Source of the DNA: a virus
IMG/VR virus record: IMGVR_UViG_3300031227_000002
Span: 1 to 44,919 of that record
Reading direction: 5' to 3' (one strand)
Length of the DNA: 44,919 nt
Shown: piece by piece, positions 15,778-23,892 of the stretch
Position numbering within the stretch: the stretch's first letter is position 1
Layout: the number at the start of each line of letters is the position of its first letter
The notes under the pieces: generated by a model
Told to the model about the DNA's origin: nothing
Databases searched by the model: none
Seen by the model: only the letters and a program-made list of their open reading frames with translations
Position numbers and translations under genes: made by a program

Positions 15778-16071
15778 CTATTGTTTTCTTTCAGCTCGTT
15801 TAACAAGATTCGATATCAAGTCTACATCGTTTTGTATATGTGTGTCTGGTTCATCTACTGCAAGTATAGTATTCTCAAAGAAAGCTATTAGTTCTTGCAT
15901 ATTCAATCTCTTTTTAGTTTTAATTCTATTATGTGCTTTATTCAATATTGTCTTTAAAAGAATAATAAACTGTTGCTCCCTAAGTTTACACTTCTCTATT
16001 TCTCTTTCCATTGCACGTAAACGTTCCTCTATAGATGCTTTGTAAGTGGGAGCAACAGGTTCATCAATCAT
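15778..16071 (-). CDS. Coiled-coil protein, 97 aa
   Basis: 97 residues (MIDEPVAPTYKASIEERLRA...), with a long charged helix (ERLRAMEREIEKCKLREQQF) and a second helical half ending KRAERKQ. The ATG overlaps the stop of the gene upstream on the - strand (ATGA), so the pair is translationally coupled. Last gene of the - block. Function unknown. Confidence 0.65.
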   Translation of the reverse strand: MIDEPVAPTYKASIEERLRAMEREIEKCKLREQQFIILLKTILNKAHNRIKTKKRLNMQELIAFFENTILAVDEPDTHIQNDVDLISNLVKRAERKQ

Positions 16072-16376
16072 TTCTTTTCAGCCTCTTGTTCTTTCTTCAA
16101 TGCTTCATTCCTTTCCTTTAAAAATCCAGCTTGGAGTTTCTTAATAGATTCCAATGATGCTTGTTCAACCTTAGCATATATGTCTAGGTCTTTTGTTAAT
16201 GTTTCAGCATTCTCTTTGTACTCTTTAATCTTTCTCTTCAATTCTTGTAAGTATCTATCAAATTCTATTGGTTCAAACTCATCAACCAATGTTCTTTTAA
16301 TGTGTACTTTATCCTTACCATCAATTATTTTAAACTCAACACTTAATTCATTTACTACATTATCACATTCTACCAT
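16068..16376 (-). CDS. Coiled-coil protein, 102 aa
   Basis: 102 residues. A short beta-like N-terminus (VVNELSVEFKIIDGKDKVHI) is followed by a long charged coiled coil to the end (ELKRKIKEYKENAETLTKDL). GAGGTGA lies six bases before the ATG. Coupled to the next coiled-coil gene downstream. Function unknown; the two may form a complex. Confidence 0.7.
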   Translation of the reverse strand: MVECDNVVNELSVEFKIIDGKDKVHIKRTLVDEFEPIEFDRYLQELKRKIKEYKENAETLTKDLDIYAKVEQASLESIKKLQAGFLKERNEALKKEQEAEKK

Positions 16377-16392
16377 TCTATTTCACCTCTGT

Positions 16393-16794
16393 TTATATTA
16401 ATGCTTGTTGTACTGGTTCTATTATTTCTGATTCAATCTCTACAACTTCTAACTCTGTTCTACACCATTCTTTATCATAGAACTTATATACATGTAGTTC
16501 AACTATCTGATTATCATCAACCCATAGAAGACCATTAAAAGCATCAAACAATACTTTATTATAGTTATCTATATCATGCTTATAATGTGTATCAAAGTAT
16601 AATTTAACTGTTAGTTTAATAGTACCAGTTATTGTGTTTCCATGATAACTATGAATTGCTACTTCTTTAAACTCTTTGGCTCTAGCAGTTAAATAATACT
16701 TAGGGAATGCTCTACCACTTTTAGTTTGTATTACCCTCATACCTTTATAATGATTAACACTGGGTGGTGTTCCATCTATTATTATATTAATCAT
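16393..16794 (-). CDS. rusA: RusA-like Holliday junction resolvase
   Basis: 133 residues. The start DGTPPSVNHYKG and the core YKHDIDNYNK, LFDAFNGLLWVDDNQI match RusA: Asp74, Asp76 and Asp93/94 correspond to the metal-binding Asp residues, and K79 is the conserved Lys. RusA resolves four-way junctions made during recombination-based replication. Start at the ATG at 16794; a TTG 15 bases upstream is less likely. GGAGA lies about eight bases before. Overlaps the small gene upstream. Confidence 0.88.
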   Translation of the reverse strand: MINIIIDGTPPSVNHYKGMRVIQTKSGRAFPKYYLTARAKEFKEVAIHSYHGNTITGTIKLTVKLYFDTHYKHDIDNYNKVLFDAFNGLLWVDDNQIVELHVYKFYDKEWCRTELEVVEIESEIIEPVQQALI

Positions 16795-16927
16795 TTTTAA
16801 GTTCTCCAATCTTTCTATCTAAATGACTTTTTGGATTAAGTTTTCTTTCATATGTTCCATCTATTTCTTTTTCACTTGTTAAATATTTAACAGATGTACA
16901 TACTGATGAGCCATGTTCTTTAGTCAT
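16787..16927 (-). CDS. Hypothetical mini-protein, 46 aa
   Basis: 46 residues (MTKEHGSSVCTSVKYLTSEK...), charged, soluble. It starts one base after the stop of the gene upstream and overlaps the RusA start by eight bases, so it is embedded in a coupled string. No strong ribosome site (GAGATGATG). It fills an otherwise unexplained gap exactly. Function unknown. Confidence 0.5.
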   Translation of the reverse strand: MTKEHGSSVCTSVKYLTSEKEIDGTYERKLNPKSHLDRKIGELKND

Positions 16928-16928
16928 T

Positions 16929-17162
16929 TTACATCATCTCATCTGGTATGGTAAACACTTCATCTAACATCATTTCATTTAGGTTATTAAAGTGAAAAGA
17001 AAATACACAACAAGTATCAAAGTCAGTTATTTTTTCAATAACAACATCACCTTTATAAATTCTAATAATTGTACCTATTGCCCAATCATCAAATACACTA
17101 TCATGGAATAGATAAGTTTTACCAATTTCTAAGTCATTAACATTTAATCTTTCTAATCTCAT
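16929..17162 (-). CDS. Hypothetical protein, 77 aa
   Basis: 77 residues (MRLERLNVNDLEIGKTYLFH...), beta-rich with an SH3-like feel: 'DLEIGKTYLF' then AIGTIIRIYKGDVVIEKI. AGGTGA lies six bases before the ATG at 17162. An earlier GTG inside the ribosome site is not the start. Small beta-barrel proteins of this form often bind nucleic acid or partner proteins, but nothing specific is visible. Confidence 0.65.
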   Translation of the reverse strand: MRLERLNVNDLEIGKTYLFHDSVFDDWAIGTIIRIYKGDVVIEKITDFDTCCVFSFHFNNLNEMMLDEVFTIPDEMM

Positions 17163-17202
17163 ATTATTCACCTCATAATATATTAAAAATAAAAAAATAA
17201 AA

Positions 17203-18324
17203 TTAATTTAACATCTTTTCCATTGCGTCACAATGCCACTTAAGTCGCATTCTACTACAAAGCCTAGTATGCCATTCTAACTCTTTAGCAAATGCTTCTG
17301 CTTCTTTGTTAGCTTTCTTAAGTGTTGTCTTAGCTGCAACAGTCTTTAGTTCTTCTTTAGTAGGTGGTGCTATAGTAACCGATACACAATCTCTTAGTTC
17401 ACTGTTACATTTATATCCATCTACCTTAACTGTCTTACCTGTTCTATCAGATGTTATTAATGCTACTTCAAACTTACTACTCTCTTCAGTCTTAGTTACT
17501 TTTAATAACTTTTCAATGTTTGCTTCAAGTACATCTATCCTATTTTCTAATTGAGCAATGGTATTATCATACTCTTCTATCTGTACAAAGAATCCTTTAA
17601 GCCAAGTGAAGTAACCTACACCCCTCTTAAATATCCATTCCATTTGTATCTCTCCAGTTAGATAATAAGATAATGTTCTCTTATCCATACCACTATTATC
17701 ATATGACCATTTATCATTTGATTCAGATATGAAGTTACTTATCCTTGTATCTCTTTTGATAGAGTCATCTTCATTACCATCTATCTTAGTATTCAATCTC
17801 TTATCATTCTTATCAGAGTATTGTTGTACTGCTCTATCCCCTTTGATTCTATCATCTTCTTCATCATCTATATTATCTTGGAGTTCTCTATCTCTACTCT
17901 TAGATGTTTGGTCTACAATTACTAAACCAATAGCTAATCCCATATCTCTAATCTTTGAGCCTCTATCATTCCTATCAACTTCTCTTTCTAAGTCATTGAT
18001 ATCATCTTCATTGTCTTTAATATCTCCTTCATTTGTTTTAATTCTTTTCTTCAAATTTCTATCTCTTTGTTTACTATCAGATTCAACATCATCTATCTTA
18101 TTATCAAGAACATTATCACCATTATCTACATAGTTCTTAATGTCACCCGATGTATAACCATTTAATGTATCTGCATCTATCTTTACATTATAGTCATCTA
18201 CTTGTCTATTAAAGTCAAAAATAGTATTACTATCTTTATAGTCAAGGTCTTCAATACTACCAGCTGAAACTAAACTAACAGCTAAACATAAACTTACTAA
18301 TAAAATACTAATTTTATTCCACAT
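17203..18324 (-). CDS. Secreted coiled-coil protein in the early block
   Basis: 373 residues with a clear signal peptide (MWNKISILLVSLCLAVSLVSA, cut near 21). Residues 60-210 are repeated Asp/Arg/Lys/Asn-rich coiled coil (RDRNLKKRIKTNEGD, NEDDINDLEREVDRND, RDRELQDNIDDEEDD). A second coil follows at about 250-275 (IAQLENRIDVLEANIEKLLK). The C-terminus has Cys pairs (CNSELRDC; CSRMRLKWHC). GAGGTAAA precedes the ATG. An exported, probably oligomeric protein among replication genes; it may alter the host surface or block superinfection. Confidence 0.75.
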   Translation of the reverse strand: MWNKISILLVSLCLAVSLVSAGSIEDLDYKDSNTIFDFNRQVDDYNVKIDADTLNGYTSGDIKNYVDNGDNVLDNKIDDVESDSKQRDRNLKKRIKTNEGDIKDNEDDINDLEREVDRNDRGSKIRDMGLAIGLVIVDQTSKSRDRELQDNIDDEEDDRIKGDRAVQQYSDKNDKRLNTKIDGNEDDSIKRDTRISNFISESNDKWSYDNSGMDKRTLSYYLTGEIQMEWIFKRGVGYFTWLKGFFVQIEEYDNTIAQLENRIDVLEANIEKLLKVTKTEESSKFEVALITSDRTGKTVKVDGYKCNSELRDCVSVTIAPPTKEELKTVAAKTTLKKANKEAEAFAKELEWHTRLCSRMRLKWHCDAMEKMLN

Positions 18325-18325
18325 T

Positions 18326-18613
18326 CTATTTACCTCTATTGTTTATTATTTTATTTACATGTTCTATTACTTCTTCATCAATACCTTGTTTATAGTATGT
18401 ATTACTAATATTATAAACAGTAGTGTGTTCTATAATTTGTGGTTCTATTACTCTTATAATTTCATGCGTTCTTATTTTTTCAATTGGTTGTATTGTTTCT
18501 TTATGGTTAACTAAGGTAATTGTACCATTACCTAAAGCTAATACAAATAAGGATAATACTACACATAAAAATATTATCCCACAAATTACACTATAATTTA
18601 TATTCTTTCTCAT
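18326..18613 (-). CDS. Membrane-anchored protein, 95 aa
   Basis: 95 residues. A strong N-terminal membrane segment or signal anchor (about 9-30: VICGIIFLCVVLSLFVLALG) with an external domain carrying N-x-T/S sequons (NGT, NIS) and a hydrophilic helix at the end. AGGTGG lies six bases before the ATG. It is one base upstream of the secreted coiled-coil gene, so the two are probably expressed and used together at the cell surface. Confidence 0.7.
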   Translation of the reverse strand: MRKNINYSVICGIIFLCVVLSLFVLALGNGTITLVNHKETIQPIEKIRTHEIIRVIEPQIIEHTTVYNISNTYYKQGIDEEVIEHVNKIINNRGK

Positions 18614-19602
18614 TTCATCCACCTCTTTAATTTATCTTCATTACTCTCTTCAACAGCCATAAGTTTTTTTAATTTATCTGGTGCTTCTAATTCTCTATTA
18701 CAAAGCACACATAACTTTAACTGTTTAAGTGGTAACAATATATGTTCTTGAATATAAGGACAACCAGGTATGCCTTCATAAGTATGATGATAATGTGACC
18801 TTAATGTTGAATTAGTATTACCAATACAATTATTTCTTTCACTCCATTCATTTAACATATCATTTACTAATTCAAACTTATATTGTTTCATTAAGTTAGT
18901 AACAAGTATATATGTTATCTTCTTTCTATGGTCTTTGAATATATTATTAAACATAAATCTCATACATGGTCTAATAGATGATATATGTCCACATTTAATA
19001 TTTAATAATTTAGGTAATGATTCATCAGCTATTTTTAATATATGAGTTGGTAATAGATTATCATAATCACTATGAGCATCTATTACCATCTTCTTATCTT
19101 TACCTGTCTTTTGATGCATACTATATTCACATCTTATCATATGCTTACCTGCTAAACCAACATCTAATTGATTATCAGTTATCTTTTTATCATGTATACT
19201 TTTAACATCATATAACCAACAATAGAACTGTTCCTTCATCTTCTTTAATTGACTACCATTCTTAGCTTTAAGTAACTCATTAAATAATATATGAATATGA
19301 AATGATTTACCACCACTAAACCAAACACTATAACAATAACCATTCTCATTTAACTTTTTACAAGCCATCTCTGCTAAGTTATAATTATCCATAACAGATG
19401 GTAAGTCATTCTCTATTACTATCTCATTGTCTAGTATAGTTCTATCACCAATGTCATTCCTTTCTGCTAAATCATATGCATTAACACTAGGATAAATCAT
19501 ATACTTCCAATACTGTTTTTCTGGACCAAACCTTAGTGCAACTTTAAACCTACCATAAGTACTCCAAAGGTTATCTAATTTGATTCTTTGTTTGCTTTTC
19601 AT
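18610..19602 (-). CDS. Archaeo-eukaryotic type DNA primase (AEP)
   Basis: 330 residues. SGGKSFHIHI (about 118-127) is the AEP SxG-x-H-x-H motif; the preceding EIVIEND is in the place of the first acidic motif. LDVGLAGKHMIRCEYSMHQK, then MVIDAHSD, give the later basic and acidic motifs. The C-terminus carries a Cys/His cluster (HYHHTYEGIPGCPYIQEH... LCVLC), like a zinc or Fe-S domain. Start at ATG 19602 has no AGGTGA. It lies in a potentially structured leader; a start at 19626 is possible. It makes primers for replication with the PCNA and helicase encoded nearby. Confidence 0.85.
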   Translation of the reverse strand: MKSKQRIKLDNLWSTYGRFKVALRFGPEKQYWKYMIYPSVNAYDLAERNDIGDRTILDNEIVIENDLPSVMDNYNLAEMACKKLNENGYCYSVWFSGGKSFHIHILFNELLKAKNGSQLKKMKEQFYCWLYDVKSIHDKKITDNQLDVGLAGKHMIRCEYSMHQKTGKDKKMVIDAHSDYDNLLPTHILKIADESLPKLLNIKCGHISSIRPCMRFMFNNIFKDHRKKITYILVTNLMKQYKFELVNDMLNEWSERNNCIGNTNSTLRSHYHHTYEGIPGCPYIQEHILLPLKQLKLCVLCNRELEAPDKLKKLMAVEESNEDKLKRWMK

Positions 19603-19603
19603 T

Positions 19604-19678
19604 TTAAATAAAATGAGGGAGCACATCAATTAGATGCTTTACTGGAAAAGAGGTATCAAAACCAGTGCTCATTCCTCT
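19604..19678 (-). promoter_or_regulatory. Leader before the primase: competing stems and a 22-codon reading frame
   Basis: On the - strand GAGCAC pairs with GTGCTC across about 40 nt, ACTGG pairs with CCAGT, and AGAGG pairs with CCTCT; these stems overlap, so alternatives compete. A 22-codon frame (ATG at 19672, MSTGFDTSFPVKHLIDVLPH..., stop 19604) ends one base before the primase ATG. The primase lacks AGGTGA, so coupling to this leader is plausible. Whether the leader peptide matters is unknown. Confidence 0.4.
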
Positions 19679-19825
19679 TTATTGTAATGCTTCTTGATGT
19701 TCAGTATAAATAGATGGTTCATCCCTAAAGTCAAAGGTATGCATCATCTTAATAGTATCCCCTTCAGTAAACAAAGGTTTAAATCCATAGTCAAATAGTT
19801 TCTTTTGTTTTTCTATTTTAATCAC
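19679..19825 (-). CDS. Hypothetical mini-protein, 48 aa
   Basis: 48 residues (MIKIEKQKKLFDYGFKPLFT...), starting at GTG (19825) right after the PCNA stop; the GTG is inside an AGGTGA, which might instead serve an unseen non-ATG start. A typical 'KLxDYGFKPLFTEGDTIKM' layout reads as a real folded peptide. It may be a clamp-associated small protein. Moderate doubt about the exact start. Confidence 0.5.
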   Translation of the reverse strand: MIKIEKQKKLFDYGFKPLFTEGDTIKMMHTFDFRDEPSIYTEHQEALQ

Positions 19826-19826
19826 C

Positions 19827-20579
19827 TCATTCATTCTCTATCATTGGAGCAACTAAGTATTTCATTTCAAATTTATCAGGTACATTAACTATAAATATAG
19901 ATGGTGTATCTTTTTCTAAGTTCCATTTTAGTTTTGTTGCAATCCTAGAAATTTTCTGAATACTTTTCAAGTAGCTTATATTTAATTTGCATGCAACCAA
20001 CTCTTCAACCTTATTAATCTTCACATCTGTTGCTTTCTTTATCTCTATACTCATCTTAGTAGTTATATCTGCATCATCTATAAACATTATTAGTTTGTCT
20101 TCTTCAAGTTTTATTTTAACTGCTGTTATCTTAGCATCAAAATCATTAACAGTATCATTAAAATCAACAATTGGTAGAGTAACACTATTCTTAGGTTGAA
20201 ACTTACTTAGGTCTAATGGTTTAATCTCAACATCTTCAGATAACAATCCCATTCTAAATACCTTTTTTCTCTTACCCATAGTAACACAATAGAGTTGGTT
20301 ATCCTTTACCATCATAGTAAATACATCAGTTGGTCCGACTTTAGATACTATCCCCTTAAGGTCTGTAAGGCTTATATCAACCTCTTCTTTCTCCCCCTCT
20401 AGTTCATACTTAGAAAACATTTTACGGCTTAATTTGAACTCTATAAAGGCTACATTAGTACTTATAGCATGTATAGTAATCTGTTCTTTCTCAAATACTA
20501 ATTTAACATCTTTAGTGAACTCACCAAGTATTTCAATTATTGTTTTGAATATTACTGGCTTTTCTAATATTACTTTCAT
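19827..20579 (-). CDS. pcn: PCNA-type DNA sliding clamp
   Basis: 250 residues, the length of archaeal and eukaryotic PCNA. Pattern: FKTIIEILGEFTKDVKLVF at the N-terminus, AISTNVAFIEFKL, then DISLTDLKGIVSKVGPTD before the interdomain connector (about 115-135) and a matching second domain. It ends KYLVAPMIENE, the place of the conserved 'YxxAPkie' tail. AGGTGG lies five bases before the ATG. It would tether the host polymerase. A viral PCNA is firm evidence for an archaeal (not bacterial) host. Confidence 0.9.
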   Translation of the reverse strand: MKVILEKPVIFKTIIEILGEFTKDVKLVFEKEQITIHAISTNVAFIEFKLSRKMFSKYELEGEKEEVDISLTDLKGIVSKVGPTDVFTMMVKDNQLYCVTMGKRKKVFRMGLLSEDVEIKPLDLSKFQPKNSVTLPIVDFNDTVNDFDAKITAVKIKLEEDKLIMFIDDADITTKMSIEIKKATDVKINKVEELVACKLNISYLKSIQKISRIATKLKWNLEKDTPSIFIVNVPDKFEMKYLVAPMIENE

Positions 20580-20842
20580 TCTTCCACCTCTTCATATGTT
20601 TCTTTGAAGATATCTGGTTTGCATGGATAAAATTCACCCTTAACTCCTTTAATTATCCAATCACCTAAATTAGCAATATGTTGTCCTTCTAATGTGGGTA
20701 TAATTAAACAAGATACTTCATCTAAATTAATCACATTCATTTGTTTTGTAAGTGTATGACCAATAAATTTTTCTATTTTTTCTGTATTATACCCAGTCCA
20801 TTGTGTAGCTTCAATCACAACTGGTTTCTTTCTATACTTCAT
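20576..20842 (-). CDS. Phage-wide MKYRKKPVVIEA family protein
   Basis: 88 residues. The start MKYRKKPVVIEATQWTGYN and the end GDWIIKGVKGEFYPCKPDIF are the hallmarks of a small family widespread in phages of Gram-positive bacteria. Its biochemical role is unknown. AGGTGT lies six bases before the ATG, and the stop overlaps the PCNA start (ATGA). Its presence in an archaeal-type virus suggests exchange across host domains. Confidence 0.85.
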   Translation of the reverse strand: MKYRKKPVVIEATQWTGYNTEKIEKFIGHTLTKQMNVINLDEVSCLIIPTLEGQHIANLGDWIIKGVKGEFYPCKPDIFKETYEEVEE

Positions 20843-20985
20843 TTCTTAACACCTCTTTCTAATTCAAATTTTCTTTTTATATGTTCTTCTGCTTTAACTA
20901 CCATGAATTTTAAAAATTCAAAATAATCATCCCCCATCGGATAAATTTTTAATTTTTCTCTTGCCTCATCAAACATTGCTCCCAT
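20839..20985 (-). CDS. Small helical protein, 48 aa
   Basis: 48 residues (MGAMFDEAREKLKIYPMGDD...), helical and charged. GAGGTAATAAAA precedes the ATG, and the stop overlaps the next start as ATGA. The body holds the next gene's AGGTGT. Fills the gap between methyltransferase and the MKYRKKP gene. Function unknown. Confidence 0.65.
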   Translation of the reverse strand: MGAMFDEAREKLKIYPMGDDYFEFLKFMVVKAEEHIKRKFELERGVKK

Positions 20986-20990
20986 TTTTA

Positions 20991-21836
20991 TTACCTCTTT
21001 TGGAGTGCTTTTGCTCTCTCTTTGTATATATATTCATTCTCATTAGTTAGTTCTACTTGATTAAAACCAACTCTAAACTTAGCTAACTTAATGAACTTAT
21101 TATTTATCTCAAATCCAATAGCACTTTTACCTGATGCTTTAGCTGCAATTAAACTTGTACCACTACCTAAGAATGGGTCAAGTACTGTTTCTCCCTTCAA
21201 GCTATGTAAATCAAAAAATATCTTTGGTAATAGTATAGGAAATGGAGCTGGATGGTCTACATGATTTTCTGGATGTATCTTCCATATATCAAATTGGAAT
21301 TCCTTATACTTTTCAGTGTTCATAACATTGTTATCTTTTTCTTCTTTAGTCATAGTATGTCTTGTACCTGGTTTCTTCATAACTATTATAGGTTCATATA
21401 CATTATTTGGTCTATAATACAATGGATAAGGGTTTTGCATAAATAATCCATATCTCTTTTGAGTAGCCATACCATCTGGTTTCTTCCATTGTATAACATC
21501 ACAATATATAAACCCTATATCTCTCATTAGATTAAACATATCAAATCTAATGGGTTGTTTAATAGTACCTAATTTATCTGTTTGGTATATATCAGCTATG
21601 TTAAGACCGATAACTCTACCTGGTTTTAATACTCTATAACATTCTCCAAGTACCATCTTCATTTTACCTAAATATTCTTGGTAAGCATTCATATCAGTAC
21701 TACCACCAATGTCTTCTTCACCTGAACCATAGTCTTTAGCTAATGCATAAGGTGGTGAAGTAAAGACACAACCAATAGAATCATCTTCTATCTCCAACAT
21801 ACTCTCACAAGTTCCTTTTATAATTATATATTTCAT
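20991..21836 (-). CDS. DNA methyltransferase (TSPPY / DPFLGSGT, beta class)
   Basis: 281 residues. Motif IV TSPPY (26-30) precedes motif I DPFLGSGT (220-227), the order of beta-class amino-methyltransferases; SPPY favours N4-cytosine, though N6-adenine activity is possible. AIGFEINNKF follows as motif II. No restriction partner is near, so it probably protects viral DNA from host restriction or marks it. The ATG overlaps the upstream stop. Solitary methyltransferases are frequent in archaeal viruses. Confidence 0.9.
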   Translation of the reverse strand: MKYIIIKGTCESMLEIEDDSIGCVFTSPPYALAKDYGSGEEDIGGSTDMNAYQEYLGKMKMVLGECYRVLKPGRVIGLNIADIYQTDKLGTIKQPIRFDMFNLMRDIGFIYCDVIQWKKPDGMATQKRYGLFMQNPYPLYYRPNNVYEPIIVMKKPGTRHTMTKEEKDNNVMNTEKYKEFQFDIWKIHPENHVDHPAPFPILLPKIFFDLHSLKGETVLDPFLGSGTSLIAAKASGKSAIGFEINNKFIKLAKFRVGFNQVELTNENEYIYKERAKALQKR

Positions 21837-21970
21837 TTTTCTACCCCAACAATATATCTTTCATTATCAATCCAGTTATATACAAAATCAATATGACAAT
21901 TCTTACAGTAATAACATTCTAAGATATGGTCTACAAGTATATGTTTACTTTGACACTTTGGACATTCCAT
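21833..21970 (-). CDS. Zinc-ribbon mini-protein, 45 aa
   Basis: 45 residues with CPKC (3-6) and CYYCKNC (19-25): a zinc ribbon. AGGTGAAA lies six bases before the ATG. The stop overlaps the methyltransferase start (ATGA). One of several tiny CxxC proteins in this block; could bind DNA, RNA or a transcription factor. Confidence 0.75.
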   Translation of the reverse strand: MECPKCQSKHILVDHILECYYCKNCHIDFVYNWIDNERYIVGVEK

Positions 21971-21978
21971 TCTCGGTT

Positions 21979-22245
21979 TCACCTTTGTATTCCATTCTCA
22001 ACTCCGTTCTTTAATACTTTAATACCATGAATAATACCCATGGGGATAACATCGTATTCAGTTAAACCATTTGAATCTATATCATGTACTAACACTACTC
22101 CATCTTTATCTTCTTTAACAAGTATACCATAAGTATCTCTAGTAACTGTTAAATCATTTATTGATTTTTTATGTATATCATATAATGATTCTTCTGTACC
22201 TTTAGCTGCATCTTCCCATGTTACTTTTACAAATTTTTCCTTCAT
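21979..22245 (-). CDS. Hypothetical protein, 88 aa
   Basis: 88 residues (MKEKFVKVTWEDAAKGTEES...), with a 'WEDA' N-terminus and a beta-rich second half (YGILVKEDKDGVVLVHDI). GAGGTTAA lies seven bases before the ATG at 22245. A longer reading from 22299 lacks a ribosome site. The 65 bases upstream (22246-22310) hold nothing else. No family recognised. Confidence 0.65.
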   Translation of the reverse strand: MKEKFVKVTWEDAAKGTEESLYDIHKKSINDLTVTRDTYGILVKEDKDGVVLVHDIDSNGLTEYDVIPMGIIHGIKVLKNGVENGIQR

Positions 22246-22310
22246 TTTTATTAACCTCTTTTGCGCTCTAAAATATATATGTTCGATATTGATTTTCACA
22301 AAAAAAAATA

Positions 22311-23759
22311 CTAACTCAAACCATTGGTTTGTTTATTAGCAATGTCTGATTCTATCTCAGCAAGTATATCTTCATCTGATACAATTACTTCTTCTTCTAT
22401 AATCATTTGTTTATCTTCATTCTTTTGAAATAATGGTTGTTCTATAGATTGTAATGGTTTTATTTTCTTCTCTGGTTTAATATCCCTCAAATTAACTTCT
22501 ACACCAGTATAAGGATTAGTTACCATAATTATATCACCACAATGTTTCTCTATATACTCTTGAGAATGTACTGGATAATACTTAGTCATGTTATCTTTAC
22601 ATGTTTGAATTACTTTATCCCAATCTATAAGGAATTGAAACTCTTTAATTAATGTACCAATCCTATAGTTAGCAGGTTGAGAACCTATCTTCTCTGAATT
22701 AGTATATCCTAAGTCTGTTAGAATGTTTAAGTGCCTAGATACCATATGAGCAGATATATTAAGACCAGCACCTCTTAATTTATTTTGTATTTGTGTTCTA
22801 TTAAGTACTTCATTTATTTGTACTATATCCAATATCTTTTTCTCTATGTTAGTACACCTTAAAGCACTATCCTTTAATATATTACCATAGATTATATGGT
22901 TATAATACATATCTTCAGGAGTTACTAAGTATGTTGTCTTATCTTCTTCAACATAGTTAATTCTCTTCTTCCAAAAGAATCTAGTAATACCATACGTATT
23001 TGATAAATACTTAGGAAAATCTCTTCTACAATCTGTAAATGTAGTTGGTATAGCTTCTACAAATACTTGAGCAGCAGGATGAATAAAATTACTCTTTGAG
23101 AATAAGGGTAATGTAGTTAAATGTAACCTTAAATCATCAACTGTTTGAGTATCAACTACTTTAATACTTTGAGGTAACATTGCTAACATTGCTTGTTTAT
23201 TTAATACGTTTACATTCTGTGCTTCAGAATCATCACTTCTAATAACTGTTAGTCTACTTCTTAATTGGTCATCTATCTTCATCTCTTCTTCATCTGCTAA
23301 GCAAAAGATATATGGTCTTCTAGGTAATGTAAATTCTTGAGTTCTTCTTTGACCTGATTCAAATACAACTGTTTTATATACACTGTCTTTACCTTCTCCC
23401 CAATCCTTTAATATCTCCAACATACCTTTAGGAAGTTTGTTTAATTCTGATACTACAATATAAGTATGACCTTTTAATTTTTCTACTTGATACCATGCTG
23501 ATTTCTCACTACCTGCTGATAAATTATACATACCATTCTTAACTGATAATAGTTTACACATATTATCAACCATAAATGTTTTACCAGAACTCCTTTGACC
23601 TGATATCATACAATTCTGTTGTCCTAATATCCAATTTGTAAATACAGCTAATCTACTCTCATGTTCTCCAACTATCCATTGTTCAAGAATTCTATGAACG
23701 TCGAATAAATTGGGTTTATAATTTGGATTAGTTATACAACTTAAATCTACATCAACCAT
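22311..23759 (-). CDS. MCM-like AAA+ ATPase, probable replicative helicase
   Basis: 482 residues. Walker A GQRSSGKT (54-61); Walker B-like YIVVSELNKLP (100-110), which aligns with the 'FIDEFDKM' of MCM but has Ser for Asp before Glu105; QLRSRLTV (165-172) in the place of the MCM 'LLSRFDL' arginine finger. A winged-helix region follows (about 312-378, RTQIQNKLRG... VSRHLNILTDLGY), then an acidic tail. There is no N-terminal MCM OB domain. Likely loads on or unwinds DNA with the nearby primase and clamp. AGGTGA lies six bases before the ATG. Confidence 0.75.
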   Translation of the reverse strand: MVDVDLSCITNPNYKPNLFDVHRILEQWIVGEHESRLAVFTNWILGQQNCMISGQRSSGKTFMVDNMCKLLSVKNGMYNLSAGSEKSAWYQVEKLKGHTYIVVSELNKLPKGMLEILKDWGEGKDSVYKTVVFESGQRRTQEFTLPRRPYIFCLADEEEMKIDDQLRSRLTVIRSDDSEAQNVNVLNKQAMLAMLPQSIKVVDTQTVDDLRLHLTTLPLFSKSNFIHPAAQVFVEAIPTTFTDCRRDFPKYLSNTYGITRFFWKKRINYVEEDKTTYLVTPEDMYYNHIIYGNILKDSALRCTNIEKKILDIVQINEVLNRTQIQNKLRGAGLNISAHMVSRHLNILTDLGYTNSEKIGSQPANYRIGTLIKEFQFLIDWDKVIQTCKDNMTKYYPVHSQEYIEKHCGDIIMVTNPYTGVEVNLRDIKPEKKIKPLQSIEQPLFQKNEDKQMIIEEEVIVSDEDILAEIESDIANKQTNGLS

Positions 23760-23892
23760 CTTTCACCTCATTCTCAATTACTTGTACTACTGTTTTTTTA
23801 TTATCACAATAAATTAAGTTTGAATGTATATGTCTTAATATTGGTGATTTATGAGATATAAACACCTCTTTATCACAATTAAGACATCTCAT
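23752..23892 (-). CDS. Zinc-finger-like mini-protein, 46 aa
   Basis: 46 residues with CLNC (3-6), His residues in the middle (HKS, RHIHSN) and one more Cys (IYCDN). The stop overlaps the helicase start, and its 3' end carries the helicase AGGTGA. Its own ATG overlaps the upstream stop. Likely zinc-binding. Function unknown. Confidence 0.65.
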   Translation of the reverse strand: MRCLNCDKEVFISHKSPILRHIHSNLIYCDNKKTVVQVIENEVKDG

